The position numbers and the translations under genes were made by a program. DNA of 32,042 nucleotides from Mariniphaga sp964398855 (GTDB taxonomy: Bacteria; Bacteroidota; Bacteroidia; Bacteroidales; Prolixibacteraceae): NCBI GenBank assembly GCA_964398855.1, contig CAYNOQ010000025.1, forward strand, positions 1-32,042, in the 5' to 3' direction. Position 1 is the first letter of the stretch; every line of letters begins with the position of its first letter. The notes beneath the pieces are model-generated. The model was given only the letters and a program-made list of their open reading frames with translations, searched no databases and had not been told where the DNA came from. This document shows, piece by piece, positions 7,367-14,985 of this stretch.

Positions 7367-8170
7367 ATGCATAAATTTATATACTTATCAGTATATCTGA
7401 TGATTGCTCTTTCTGTATCGGCTCAGCGACTTGACTCTGTTTCTGCTTTTCCTGCTCCGGCTGCAAAGCAGGCGGTTGCGGTTGATAGTAAATATTTTTA
7501 TGCCATAGACAACATCACCATTGAAAAATATGAAAAGCTTTCGGGCAAACATGTTCAAACATGGAAGGACACCACCGGCACATTTAAGCACCTGAACAGC
7601 GGGGTTGTTTTAAATGGAAAATTGTATTGCGCACATTCCAATTTTCCTGAAATTCCCATGGCAAGCTCAATTGAAGTGTTCGATACCGAAAGTCTGACTC
7701 CCGTTGAAAACCACAGTTTTGGAATTGACATTGGTTCGGCAACCTGGATTGACCGGCATGACGGCTTCTGGTATGTTGCTTTTGCCCATTATCACAGGTA
7801 TAAGGAGACGCTTGGCAAAGATAACCGCTGGACGCAGTTAGTTAAATTCAATGAGAACTGGGAAAGAGTTGGCGCCTGGATTTTGCCTGCTGAGCTGATT
7901 GAGCGGTTTGGAAATATGAGCAATTCCGGCGGATTAATTACAGCAAACGGGGATATTTACCTCACAGGACACGATTTTAAGGAGCTCTATCTGATGAGAT
8001 TTCCTGCTGCCGGTTACGCGCTGCAATGGGTTAGAACCCTCCCGGCGCCGTTTGAAGGGCAGGGGATAGCCATTGATCCGGATGATGATCAGATTTTCTG
8101 GGGAATCAGCAGAAGTCGGAAAGAAGTAATTCGGGCAAAACTTGTAACAGAAAAGCCTGATGGTGATTAA
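7367..8170 (+). CDS. Secreted beta-propeller-like protein of unknown function
   Basis: 267 aa with a signal peptide (MHKFIYLSVYLMIALSVSAQ). The mature part has repeated beta-strand blades of YncE/NHL type: 'AVAVDSKYFYAIDNITIEKYE', 'HLNSGVVLNGKLYCAHSNFP', 'ATWIDRHDGFWYVAFAHYHR', 'GLITANGDIYLTGHDFKELY' and 'GQGIAIDPDDDQIFWGISRS'. About four to five blades are visible, fewer than the six or seven of a full propeller. No catalytic motif is recognised; similar proteins are sometimes labelled cycloisomerase without evidence. It follows the sulfatase by 119 bp. Its stop codon overlaps that of the convergent oxidoreductase gene by four bases, with no terminator between. Confidence 0.75.
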   Translation: MHKFIYLSVYLMIALSVSAQRLDSVSAFPAPAAKQAVAVDSKYFYAIDNITIEKYEKLSGKHVQTWKDTTGTFKHLNSGVVLNGKLYCAHSNFPEIPMASSIEVFDTESLTPVENHSFGIDIGSATWIDRHDGFWYVAFAHYHRYKETLGKDNRWTQLVKFNENWERVGAWILPAELIERFGNMSNSGGLITANGDIYLTGHDFKELYLMRFPAAGYALQWVRTLPAPFEGQGIAIDPDDDQIFWGISRSRKEVIRAKLVTEKPDGD

Positions 8171-9255
8171 AGTGGAAACTTTACCGGTGCATTTTCACGC
8201 GTTGAACGGTAGATTGCCGTGAAAAGTTCTACCGTTCGGCGACCGTCTTCACCTGTTATCAGCGGCTCCCTGTTTTCTTCCAGTGCATTCAGAAAATCTT
8301 CAATCTGCCGCTCCATATAAAAGGTTAACGGATCGATTGAATGGAAAAAACGGGTATCCTTTTTTATCCGTTTTCCCAACAATTTTTCTTCGCCGGGTAT
8401 GGTCCACAAATCGTTGACAGGCGGCTCCAACACATTGGACATGCCGGCAACAAACATTGCCCCGCCATCTGTTTGCACGCCGACAGATGCTCCATTTTCA
8501 CCGTGGATGTGTACTTTTCCGTAAATTCCGGGCTTTTGTGAGTTACTCACAATGATATTTCCTATTCCACCGTTTTTGAATTTCACAATAGCGAGTGCAG
8601 TGTCATCAACCTCAATATAAGGATGGTTCAGATTTTTCCATAATCCGTAAACCTCATTAATTTCGCCCATGCACCAGAGCAGAATATCCAATTGATGCGG
8701 CGCCTGATTTACCAGTACGCCGCCGCCTTCCATCTCCCATGTTCCGCGCCATTCATCTGAATCATAGTAGTTTTTATCCCGCCATCCTAACATATTGACC
8801 GTTCCTAACACGGGGTTTCCGATCTTGCCTTTGTTGATGGCTTTTTTCATCCGCAAAACGGGAGCATACCAGCGCCGCTGACTGACCACTCCTAATTTTA
8901 CGCCTGCTTGCCTGCATGTTTCTATAATCATGTCGGCATCTTCAAGAGATGCAGCAAGCGGTTTTTCAACCAGAACGTTTGCGCCGGCAAGCGCTGCCTC
9001 AACAGCCGGTTCGCGGTGAAACGGATGAGGCGTACAGATGATAGCCAGGTCAATTTTAGCGGTTTCAACCATTTCTGAAATGTTCCCGTATGCTCTGGTT
9101 CCATGCAGTATGGCAAAACTTTGCGCTCTCTCTGCTGAGCGGCTCCACACCCCTGCAAGATTTGCATTCGCAAGATTTTGAATTGCCCGGGCATGGAGAT
9201 GGGCAACTTTTCCGCATCCGATGATGCCTATCCGAAATTGTTCGTTCTTTTTCAT
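8167..9255 (-). CDS. Gfo/Idh/MocA family NAD(P)-dependent oxidoreductase, cytoplasmic
   Basis: 362 aa without a signal peptide. The N-terminal Rossmann motif 'RIGIIGCGKVAHLHA' (8-22) gives GxxGxG, followed by 'AIICTPHPFHREPA' and the signature 'VLVEKPLAAS' (Glu97-Lys98-Pro99). The C-terminal alpha/beta domain shows 'GGVLVNQAPHQLDILLWCMG', whose conserved histidine is in the place used for catalysis in inositol/sugar dehydrogenases of this family. It probably oxidises or reduces a cyclic sugar or sugar acid; substrate unknown. It is the last gene of a three-gene operon with a GntP permease 25 bp upstream, which suggests a role in metabolising the imported sugar acid. Confidence 0.88.
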   Translation of the reverse strand: MKKNEQFRIGIIGCGKVAHLHARAIQNLANANLAGVWSRSAERAQSFAILHGTRAYGNISEMVETAKIDLAIICTPHPFHREPAVEAALAGANVLVEKPLAASLEDADMIIETCRQAGVKLGVVSQRRWYAPVLRMKKAINKGKIGNPVLGTVNMLGWRDKNYYDSDEWRGTWEMEGGGVLVNQAPHQLDILLWCMGEINEVYGLWKNLNHPYIEVDDTALAIVKFKNGGIGNIIVSNSQKPGIYGKVHIHGENGASVGVQTDGGAMFVAGMSNVLEPPVNDLWTIPGEEKLLGKRIKKDTRFFHSIDPLTFYMERQIEDFLNALEENREPLITGEDGRRTVELFTAIYRSTRENAPVKFPL

Positions 9256-9280
9256 AACCTTTTGGAACAGAATTATTGAT

Positions 9281-10627
9281 TTAAATTAGAAAAATGCTCA
9301 GCAGATAGACAAACAGCATGGATACCAGTCCCTGAATCAGAGTTGCCGCCGTATGGGCTTTGTATCCTGTTTTCACATCCATACCTGAAAATTGCGTAAC
9401 AACCCAGAAATAGCTGTCATTTGCATGGGATACCGTCATTGCTCCGGCGCCGACAGCCATAACTGCAAGCACCTTTCCGCTGAGCGAATCCAGTCCGATG
9501 CTTGCCAGCAGCGGAGCGATGAGCGCAGATGTGGCAATCATGGCGACAGTGGAAGAGCCCTGAGCCGTTTTAAAAGCTGCTGCAATAATGAATGGCAGGA
9601 AAATACCCAGATTGTAGCCTGCCAGCATATTCCCGATGGTTTCTCCGATTTGTGTTTCATTCAGAATTGCACCGAATGCACCGCCTGCTCCTGTTATCAG
9701 CAAAATAGGCGCTGCGGCGCTGATTCCGTCTCCAATCCACCCGGTCAGTGTTTCTTTATTGAAGGCGGGAAACAGCAGGAAGGAGAGTAAAAATCCGATT
9801 AACAGCGCATTTACGGGCTGTCCGGTGAAATTAAGAAAGTCGAATAAAACAGCGCTTCCAAAAGGTTTTGACGGGAACGTAGCTACAGATCGTGTTGCAA
9901 TCAGTATAATGGGAACGAGAATCGGCATCAGTGATCTTGCTGCAGAAGGAAGTTTTATATTTCCCGGGAGATTTCCGGAGAAACTTTCTGTGTCTTCAGT
10001 AGTTGTATATCTTTTTCCGGAAAAAAGCGCCCATAAATAACCGGCAAACAGCGCTGCCAGAGCAACAGCCAGACCATATAGGATAACCATGCCTAACTGC
10101 TCGTCCAATCCTAAATTTCCGGCAGCGGCAATTGGTCCGGGAGTAGGGGGAACAAACGTATGTGTGGCATAAAGTCCGGTGGCTAAAGCAATGGATAGTG
10201 TTGCCGAGGGCTTTCGCGTTTGATGCACTAATGATTTTTTCAGTGAGGAGAGGATGACAAAGGCTGAGTCACAGAAAACCGGAATGGAAACGAGATAACC
10301 GATGAGTGACATGCCCAATGCAGGATAGCGCTTCCCTACAAGCCTGAGCACTAACTCGGCAAGCTTAATGGCAGCATTTGATTTTTCAAGAATAACACCG
10401 ATGATGGTTCCCAAAATGATAACAATCCCGATATATGCCATAATATCGCCAAATCCGCGACTGATGACTGCTGCTATGCTTCCTGCGGGAAGTCCTGCCA
10501 GCACACCGGCGAGATAAGATGCCAGCAGCAATACCACAAAAGGATGAAGCTTGAGCTTTGTGGTGCCAAGAATGATGAAAATTACGGAAACAGCCAGAAC
10601 AGCAACAATCCACAATCCTCCGGTCAT
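9281..10627 (-). CDS. GntP family gluconate-type H+ symporter
   Basis: 448 aa, hydrophobic throughout with about 12 likely membrane segments. GntP family blocks are clear: 'KLHPFVVLLLASYLAGVLAG' (26-45), 'GFGDIMAYIGIVIILGTIIG' (59-78), 'SIPVFCDSAFVILSSL' (~114-129), 'THTFVPPTPGPIAAAGNLG' (the PPTPGP loop) and 'TVSHANDSYFWVVTQFSGM' near the C-terminus. Length and motifs match gluconate/idonate/fructuronate permeases of the inner membrane. The operon contains a lipoprotein hydrolase upstream and a dehydrogenase downstream, so the substrate is probably a sugar acid made outside the cytoplasm; the family also takes related hydroxy acids, so gluconate itself is not proven. Confidence 0.92.
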   Translation of the reverse strand: MTGGLWIVAVLAVSVIFIILGTTKLKLHPFVVLLLASYLAGVLAGLPAGSIAAVISRGFGDIMAYIGIVIILGTIIGVILEKSNAAIKLAELVLRLVGKRYPALGMSLIGYLVSIPVFCDSAFVILSSLKKSLVHQTRKPSATLSIALATGLYATHTFVPPTPGPIAAAGNLGLDEQLGMVILYGLAVALAALFAGYLWALFSGKRYTTTEDTESFSGNLPGNIKLPSAARSLMPILVPIILIATRSVATFPSKPFGSAVLFDFLNFTGQPVNALLIGFLLSFLLFPAFNKETLTGWIGDGISAAAPILLITGAGGAFGAILNETQIGETIGNMLAGYNLGIFLPFIIAAAFKTAQGSSTVAMIATSALIAPLLASIGLDSLSGKVLAVMAVGAGAMTVSHANDSYFWVVTQFSGMDVKTGYKAHTAATLIQGLVSMLFVYLLSIFLI

Positions 10628-10665
10628 AATAGTTGATTTTGATTTAAAAAGTTATGAAAACAGTG

Positions 10666-11754
10666 TTATTCCCTGATATATTTATAGGATTCTCCCCATC
10701 CCATGATAAGTTTTGGAAAAGGAACATCCCAGCGCGAATAATTGAGCGCATAAGCTTCCCGGTGATCGATGGTGTGCCCCAGCTCGTTTTCATGCAGTGG
10801 AACAATCAGCTTAGGATTTACGCCATTTGACATGCGCGGCGGATCGGTTGTCCAACAGTTGGGAAACAGAATATCCACATCAAAATGGTTTTTGATACCA
10901 TCTATCCAATCAAAATCGCCTGCATTTGACTGGTCGCCTGTGTGGCAAAATGTAAAACCTTCAGGCGTGGTTATGAGAGTCATGTTGTTCAAAATTGAAC
11001 TGCCCTGATGCCCGGGATAGACGACAACTTTCAGGTCAGTTCCTGTGGTGGGTAGTGTCAGTGACTGAATTTCATCAGCTTTCCGTTCTATATGAGTGAA
11101 TTTGGCATAGAGAATCGAGTCGCCAAAAACATCATGGGGAGCAATTACGGGTTTTCCCTGTTCAATAAATTGCTCAACAACCCACTTATCGGCGTGGTCT
11201 CTGTGGTAGTGACTTATAAACAGAGCATCGCTCATGTTGATGATTTCCTCAACCATAGTTTCCGGCAGGGCAAAATCGTCTGATCCGGAAGATTTTCCAC
11301 GGGTGAGATCAAAGGCAATTGTTGCTGATGCGGTGCGGACAACGAGCGCCATGTCATATAATTTCCAGAAAATCAGATCGTTTTCTGCTTTTGTTTCTTC
11401 CATCTCCCGGATGGCATGAGCGGTTCTTTCATGGTGAAACCGCTGAACAGCCGGACGGTGCGGAGCAGTAACATCGTGGAAAACCGCATCAAGCATGAGC
11501 ATAGCCAGATGACGCTCCCTGACTTCCGGATATTGTGCCGGCACATTTTGCATCACTTCCTCAACGGCATTCAGCAGATTTTTGGTTTGCCACTCCAGAT
11601 ACTCTTCGGATTTATTGAAAAAATTTGGCGGAGCATTCAGCAGCTCCTGAGATATCTGATATTTTGCCTGTGGTTTTTCACTTTTGCACGACCAAAACAT
11701 TACGATTGCCAGAAAAAGAAAAAAGCCTGTGGAAAGTTTGAATGAATTTGCCAT
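10666..11754 (-). CDS. Metallo-beta-lactamase-fold lipoprotein
   Basis: 362 aa. The leader ends 'FLAIVMFWSC' with lipobox Cys23, so the protein is anchored outside the cytoplasm. After a ~100-residue helical N-terminal segment comes an MBL fold: 'ALFISHYHRDHADKW' supplies His182-x-His184-x-Asp186-His187, followed by 'VVVYPGHQGS' (His249), 'FCHTGDQSN' (Asp274) and 'IVPLHENELGH' (His321), so a two-metal site is plausible. The family includes lactonases, phosphodiesterases and other hydrolases. Being the first gene of an operon with a GntP permease and a dehydrogenase, a sugar-lactone hydrolase is an attractive guess, but this is inference. The helical N-terminal part is unusual for small lactonases and may bind a partner. 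Confidence 0.82.
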   Translation of the reverse strand: MANSFKLSTGFFLFLAIVMFWSCKSEKPQAKYQISQELLNAPPNFFNKSEEYLEWQTKNLLNAVEEVMQNVPAQYPEVRERHLAMLMLDAVFHDVTAPHRPAVQRFHHERTAHAIREMEETKAENDLIFWKLYDMALVVRTASATIAFDLTRGKSSGSDDFALPETMVEEIINMSDALFISHYHRDHADKWVVEQFIEQGKPVIAPHDVFGDSILYAKFTHIERKADEIQSLTLPTTGTDLKVVVYPGHQGSSILNNMTLITTPEGFTFCHTGDQSNAGDFDWIDGIKNHFDVDILFPNCWTTDPPRMSNGVNPKLIVPLHENELGHTIDHREAYALNYSRWDVPFPKLIMGWGESYKYIRE

Positions 11755-11770
11755 TTATTTAAAATTTTCA

Positions 11771-11778
11771 TAAATATA
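11771..11778 (-). promoter_or_regulatory. Weak -7 box for the MBL-GntP-Gfo operon
   Basis: On the minus strand TATATTTA followed by TG lies 17 bp before the ATG at 11754. It differs from TAnnTTTG only at the last base. No good -33 TTG is present 19-21 bp upstream, so this is a weak candidate. Confidence 0.3.
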
Positions 11779-11837
11779 GGAATTCATTTTTTCACCGCAG
11801 ACTAATCAGATGATTTTTCTGATAAATCCATAAAAAC

Positions 11838-11873
11838 AAAAAAGGTTGCACCGGAAACCGGGCAACCTTTTTT
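11838..11873. terminator. Bidirectional intrinsic terminator after tsf
   Basis: AAAAAAGGTTGC, a CCGG-AAA-CCGG inner hairpin and GCAACCTTTTTT form a long perfect stem with one unpaired base, giving a T-run on both strands. On the minus strand it lies 47 bp past the tsf stop and closes the ribosomal operon, separating it from the MBL-GntP-Gfo operon. Confidence 0.85.
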
Positions 11874-11919
11874 AAACCGGAGGTGAAATGTACATCCGGC
11901 TTACAGTATATTATCTAAA

Positions 11920-12747
11920 TTATGCTTCTAAGGCAAAACGCTCAAATCTGGTGACAGTCAGCTCTTTGTCGTATTGAGTCAGATACTCTTTTACCGTCAT
12001 TTTTGAATCTTTAATGAAAGCCTGATTCAGCAGCGTTACCTCTTTATACCATTTTTGCAATGCACCCTGTGCAATTCTGTCCAACATGGCTTCGGGCTTT
12101 CCTTCGAGGCGGAATTTCTCTTTTGCAATTTCCAGTTCTTTGTCAATCACTTCCTGAGGAATGGAATCCACATCAATTGAAACGGGAGCCATAGCTGCAA
12201 TCTGCATGGCGATATCCCTTGCAACCTGCTGGTCAACTCCGGCTTTATTGAATCCTGCTATTGCTGCCAGTTTATTTCCGGGATGGATATAACTGACAAC
12301 TATTTCTGCAGAAATTTTACCATAAAAGGAGAGGTCAAGTTTTTCTCCGATTACTCCGGTCTGTTCTGTAACCTGTGCTTCAATGGTTCTTCCGTCAAGG
12401 CTGAGTCCTTTGAGGGTTTCCAGATTTTCCGGTTTTTCGGTTAATGCCGATTTCAAAATATTATTGGTGAACTCTACAAAGTTCTCGTTCTTTGCTACAA
12501 AGTCAGTTTCGCAATTCAGAACGACAAGCGCTCCAAATTTTTGATCTTCGGTTGTTCCTGCCAAAACAGCTCCTTCACTTGCGTCTCTGTCGGCACGCTT
12601 GCTGGCAACCAATTTTCCTTTTTCACGTATAATTTCAAGCGCTCTTTCAAAATTTCCTTCAGCTTCAGCCAAAGCATTTTTACAATCCATCATTCCTGCG
12701 CCGGTTGCTTTTCTCAGTTTTACTACGTCTGCTGTTGTAAAAGACAT
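11920..12747 (-). CDS. tsf: Translation elongation factor EF-Ts
   Basis: 275 aa. EF-Ts exchanges GDP for GTP on EF-Tu in the cytoplasm. The N-terminal UBA-like module 'TTADVVKLRKATGAGMMDCK' (4-23) and 'NALAEAEGNFERALEIIREK' (24-43) are diagnostic, followed by 'KRADRDASEGAV' and the core motif 'LNCETDFVAKNENFV' that contacts EF-Tu. The length is near that of the E. coli protein. It is the last gene of the rplM-rpsI-rpsB-tsf operon, 40 bp after rpsB, and is followed by a strong terminator. Confidence 0.98.
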   Translation of the reverse strand: MSFTTADVVKLRKATGAGMMDCKNALAEAEGNFERALEIIREKGKLVASKRADRDASEGAVLAGTTEDQKFGALVVLNCETDFVAKNENFVEFTNNILKSALTEKPENLETLKGLSLDGRTIEAQVTEQTGVIGEKLDLSFYGKISAEIVVSYIHPGNKLAAIAGFNKAGVDQQVARDIAMQIAAMAPVSIDVDSIPQEVIDKELEIAKEKFRLEGKPEAMLDRIAQGALQKWYKEVTLLNQAFIKDSKMTVKEYLTQYDKELTVTRFERFALEA

Positions 12748-12787
12748 TTCTTTATTTTTTTATAATGTATTAAAATCCTGTTACTTA

Positions 12788-13750
12788 TTACTCTTCATCT
12801 TCATCTTCGATGTCATCCTCATCTGCTTCATCTTCGTCCACATCTACGTCATCTTCTTCCTCAATGTCGTCCTCTTCGGGTTCGTCGATGTCAATTTCCT
12901 GCTCTTCAATTTCGTCGTCAGCCTCTTCATCTTCTTTTTTAGCTACCTTTTTGGCAACTTTTTCCTCTTCTGCCGGCTCCTGCTCGGATCTTCTCTCTCT
13001 TCTTGGTTTTCTGCGGCTTTTCTTTCTGGGAGCACTGCCTTCGTCTTCATCCTTTTTCTCAGCTCTTCTTTCGTTAAGCCCTTCGCGGATAGCTTCTGTC
13101 ATTGCACCTACAATCAGTTTTATGGACTGTGAAGCATCGTCATTGGCTGGAATAACGAAATCAATTCCTTCGGGATTGGAGTTTGTGTCCACAATTGCAA
13201 AAATGGGGATTCCTAGTCGCTGTGCTTCGTGAACGGCAATTTTTTCCTTCACCACGTCAACGATAAACAGGGCTGCGGGCAGCCGTGCCATATCGGCAAT
13301 ACTTCCCAAAATTTTCTCAAGCTTCGCCCGCTGACGGGTAATCTGGAGTTTTTCTCTTTTTGACAGGTTTTCCCAACTGGGTTCCTTCGCCATTCTGTCG
13401 ATGGAAACCATCTTTTTTACTGCTTTCCTGATAGTCGGAAAGTTGGTGAGCATACCACCGGGCCAGCGCTCGGTTACATAGGGCATGTCAACATTTTTAA
13501 CTAAGTCGGAAACTAATTCTTTAGCCTGCTTCTTAGTAGCAACGAAAAGAACTTTGCGTCCTGATTTGGCAATCTGCTTTATGGCAGATGCAGCTTCGTC
13601 AATTTTTACGATCGTTTTTTGCAGATCGATAATGTGGATTCCGTTTTTTTCCATGAAGATATAAGGCTCCATGTTGGGATTCCACTTTCTTTTCAGGTGT
13701 CCGAAATGGGCACCTGCATCCAATAATTCCTGAAATGATACTCTTGGCAT
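12788..13750 (-). CDS. rpsB: 30S ribosomal protein S2 with long charged C-terminal tail
   Basis: 320 aa against about 240 in E. coli. The S2 core is intact to about residue 228: 'LLDAGAHFGHLKRKWNPNM' (9-27), 'ATKKQAKELV' (71-80), 'YVTERWPGGMLTNFPTIRKA' (91-110) and 'DTNSNPEGIDFVIPANDDA' (188-206). Residues 229-320 are low complexity: first a basic block (PRKKSRRKPRRERR, 241-254), then about 60 residues made mostly of Glu and Asp ending DEDEE. Bacteroidota S2 proteins often carry an extension; this one is long. S2 binds late to the 30S head-body junction near S1. An imperfect hairpin at 13771-13823 precedes the gene and may mediate regulation. Confidence 0.98.
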   Translation of the reverse strand: MPRVSFQELLDAGAHFGHLKRKWNPNMEPYIFMEKNGIHIIDLQKTIVKIDEAASAIKQIAKSGRKVLFVATKKQAKELVSDLVKNVDMPYVTERWPGGMLTNFPTIRKAVKKMVSIDRMAKEPSWENLSKREKLQITRQRAKLEKILGSIADMARLPAALFIVDVVKEKIAVHEAQRLGIPIFAIVDTNSNPEGIDFVIPANDDASQSIKLIVGAMTEAIREGLNERRAEKKDEDEGSAPRKKSRRKPRRERRSEQEPAEEEKVAKKVAKKEDEEADDEIEEQEIDIDEPEEDDIEEEDDVDVDEDEADEDDIEDEDEE

Positions 13751-13770
13751 CTGTTTACTTTTTTAATGAT

Positions 13771-13823
13771 TCTAAAAGCAACCGTTGAGTAGTTTCCTGC
13801 CGGAAAGTCTCAACCGTTTTAGA
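13771..13823 (-). promoter_or_regulatory. Candidate RNA hairpin leader of rpsB
   Basis: A long imperfect dyad lies in the 102-bp rpsI-rpsB gap. Paired blocks from outside in are TCTAA/TTAGA (13771-13775 with 13819-13823), AAC/GTT, GTTGAG/CTCAAC (13784-13789 with 13809-13814) and TTTCC/GGAAA (13793-13797 with 13802-13806), closing a TGCC loop. In the minus-strand mRNA it ends 20 nt before the rpsB ATG. No T-run follows, so termination is unlikely. S2 represses its own operon through a leader in other bacteria; a similar role here is inference. Confidence 0.5.
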
Positions 13824-13852
13824 CCCATGATGTTTAACAATAAATAATAATA

Positions 13853-14239
13853 TTAACGTTTTGAGAACTGGAACCGTTTTCTGGCTTTGGGTTGTCCCGG
13901 CTTTTTGCGCTCAACCTGGCGCGGATCACGGGTAACGAAACCGGCAGCTTTCAGTTCGCTTCTCAATTCGGGATTAATCTCCATCAATGCACGGGTGATG
14001 GCAAGGCGCAGCGCTTCAGCCTGACCTTTGACTCCACCGCCGCCCAGATTCACTTTGATATCATATTTTTCAACTGATTCTGTCAAAGTCAGCGGTTGAA
14101 GAACAATATATTGCAATGAACTGGTCGGAAAATATTCCTTGAAATCACGTTTGTTGATAGTGATGTTTCCTTTGCCTTCACTAATATATATGCGTGCAAT
14201 TGCCTCTTTTCTTCGTCCTATTGTATTAACTACTTCCAT
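13853..14239 (-). CDS. rpsI: 30S ribosomal protein S9
   Basis: 128 aa, the usual size. It starts MEVVNTIGRRKEAIARIYIS and has the typical 'VNLGGGGVKGQAEALRLAIT' block (63-82) and the conserved C-terminal 'KARKRFQFSKR', whose final basic residues reach the P-site tRNA in the 30S subunit. It is separated from rplM by 5 bp and is clearly co-transcribed with it. Confidence 0.98.
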   Translation of the reverse strand: MEVVNTIGRRKEAIARIYISEGKGNITINKRDFKEYFPTSSLQYIVLQPLTLTESVEKYDIKVNLGGGGVKGQAEALRLAITRALMEINPELRSELKAAGFVTRDPRQVERKKPGQPKARKRFQFSKR

Positions 14240-14244
14240 TTTTC

Positions 14245-14700
14245 TTAATTATTCGTACTTAAATCAATAACTTTTGGCTTTTGTGCCTCAAACCGGTGCT
14301 CGGGTCCGACAACAACATGCAGATTGCGGAACATTTGTCTGCCTAATTTATTTTTGGGCAACATTCCTTTTACCGCTTTTTCCACAAGTCTTTCCGGGTA
14401 TTTTTCCAGAATATCTTCCGGTGTCTGTTTTCTCAATCCGCTCTGATATCCGGTGTAACGAACATAAACCTTGTCGGTGAGCTTATTGCCGGTGAGTTTT
14501 ACCTTTTCGGCATTGATAACAATGACGTAATCGCCACAATCAACATGCGGGGTAAACTCAGGCTTGTGCTTGCCTCTGAGAAGCTTTGCCACCTCACTGG
14601 CCAAACGGCCCAGTACCATATCTTCAGCATCAATAAGCACCCACTCTTTATTCACGGTTGCCTTGTTGGCAGATACAGTTTTGTAACTTAATGTATTCAC
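14245..14700 (-). CDS. rplM: 50S ribosomal protein L13
   Basis: 151 aa, a standard length. Characteristic blocks are 'KEWVLIDAEDMVLGRLASEV' (18-37), 'LRGKHKPEFTPHVDCGDYVI' (41-60), 'NAEKVKLTGNKLTDKVYVRY' (63-82) and 'AVKGMLPKNKLGRQMFRNLH' (109-128). L13 is an early-assembling 23S rRNA-binding protein. It is the first gene of the operon, with a consensus promoter 135 bp upstream and a stem-loop in the leader. In some bacteria L13 represses its own rplM-rpsI mRNA. Confidence 0.98.
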   Translation of the reverse strand: MNTLSYKTVSANKATVNKEWVLIDAEDMVLGRLASEVAKLLRGKHKPEFTPHVDCGDYVIVINAEKVKLTGNKLTDKVYVRYTGYQSGLRKQTPEDILEKYPERLVEKAVKGMLPKNKLGRQMFRNLHVVVGPEHRFEAQKPKVIDLSTNN

Positions 14701-14735
14701 TCGTCCAAATTTTTTTATTCAACATTTAAATTTTC

Positions 14736-14786
14736 CCTGTGGTACTTTCAGAATTTCGGGCTTTCCTGAAAGGTGTTATCCAAAGG
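14736..14786 (-). promoter_or_regulatory. Candidate structured 5' leader of the rplM operon
   Basis: In the ~125-nt transcript leader, CTTTCAG and CTGAAAG (14766-14772 with 14745-14751) form a perfect 7-bp stem. CCTTTGG and CCACAGG (14780-14786 with 14736-14742) flank it as an outer stem with one mismatch and a small internal loop. The structure ends 35 nt before the ATG and has no T-run, which suits an autoregulatory ribosomal-protein leader rather than a terminator. Binding by L13 is inference. Confidence 0.5.
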
Positions 14787-14834
14787 AAATCAATCTTTTA
14801 CACTATTAATTAATACGGACAATAATCGGGACTG

Positions 14835-14866
14835 CAAAAGTATTTTCTTTTTTTTAATTACCAAAA
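14835..14866 (-). promoter_or_regulatory. Promoter of the rplM-rpsI-rpsB-tsf operon
   Basis: On the minus strand TTTTG (14866-14862), a 19-bp spacer and TACTTTTG followed by C (14842-14835) match the Bacteroidota -33/-7 consensus at the optimal spacing. The start of transcription should fall near 14828. Confidence 0.8.
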
Positions 14867-14953
14867 CATAGCTTCCTTTTTTACATGTATTTAATGTACA
14901 CTTCCGTTTGATGTTCAATTCCATGCAGGAACGGTTAGTTTCGTTGAGTTCAT

Positions 14954-14961
14954 TATCTTTG
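14954..14961 (+). promoter_or_regulatory. -7 box upstream of the PHP-domain gene
   Basis: TATCTTTG matches TAnnTTTG and lies 24 bp before the ATG at 14986. No clear -33 TTG occurs at the normal distance (one is only 7 bp upstream), so activity may need an activator. It is divergent from the ribosomal promoter about 90 bp away. Confidence 0.45.
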
Positions 14962-14985
14962 TGTGAGAATTGTTTCAGTTAAATT

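Noticed and set aside
12599..13232. Long plus-strand frames opposite rpsB and tsf, including a serine-rich one
   Set aside because: They are antisense shadows of the Glu/Asp-rich S2 tail and EF-Ts; the serine richness is simply the complement of acidic codons.
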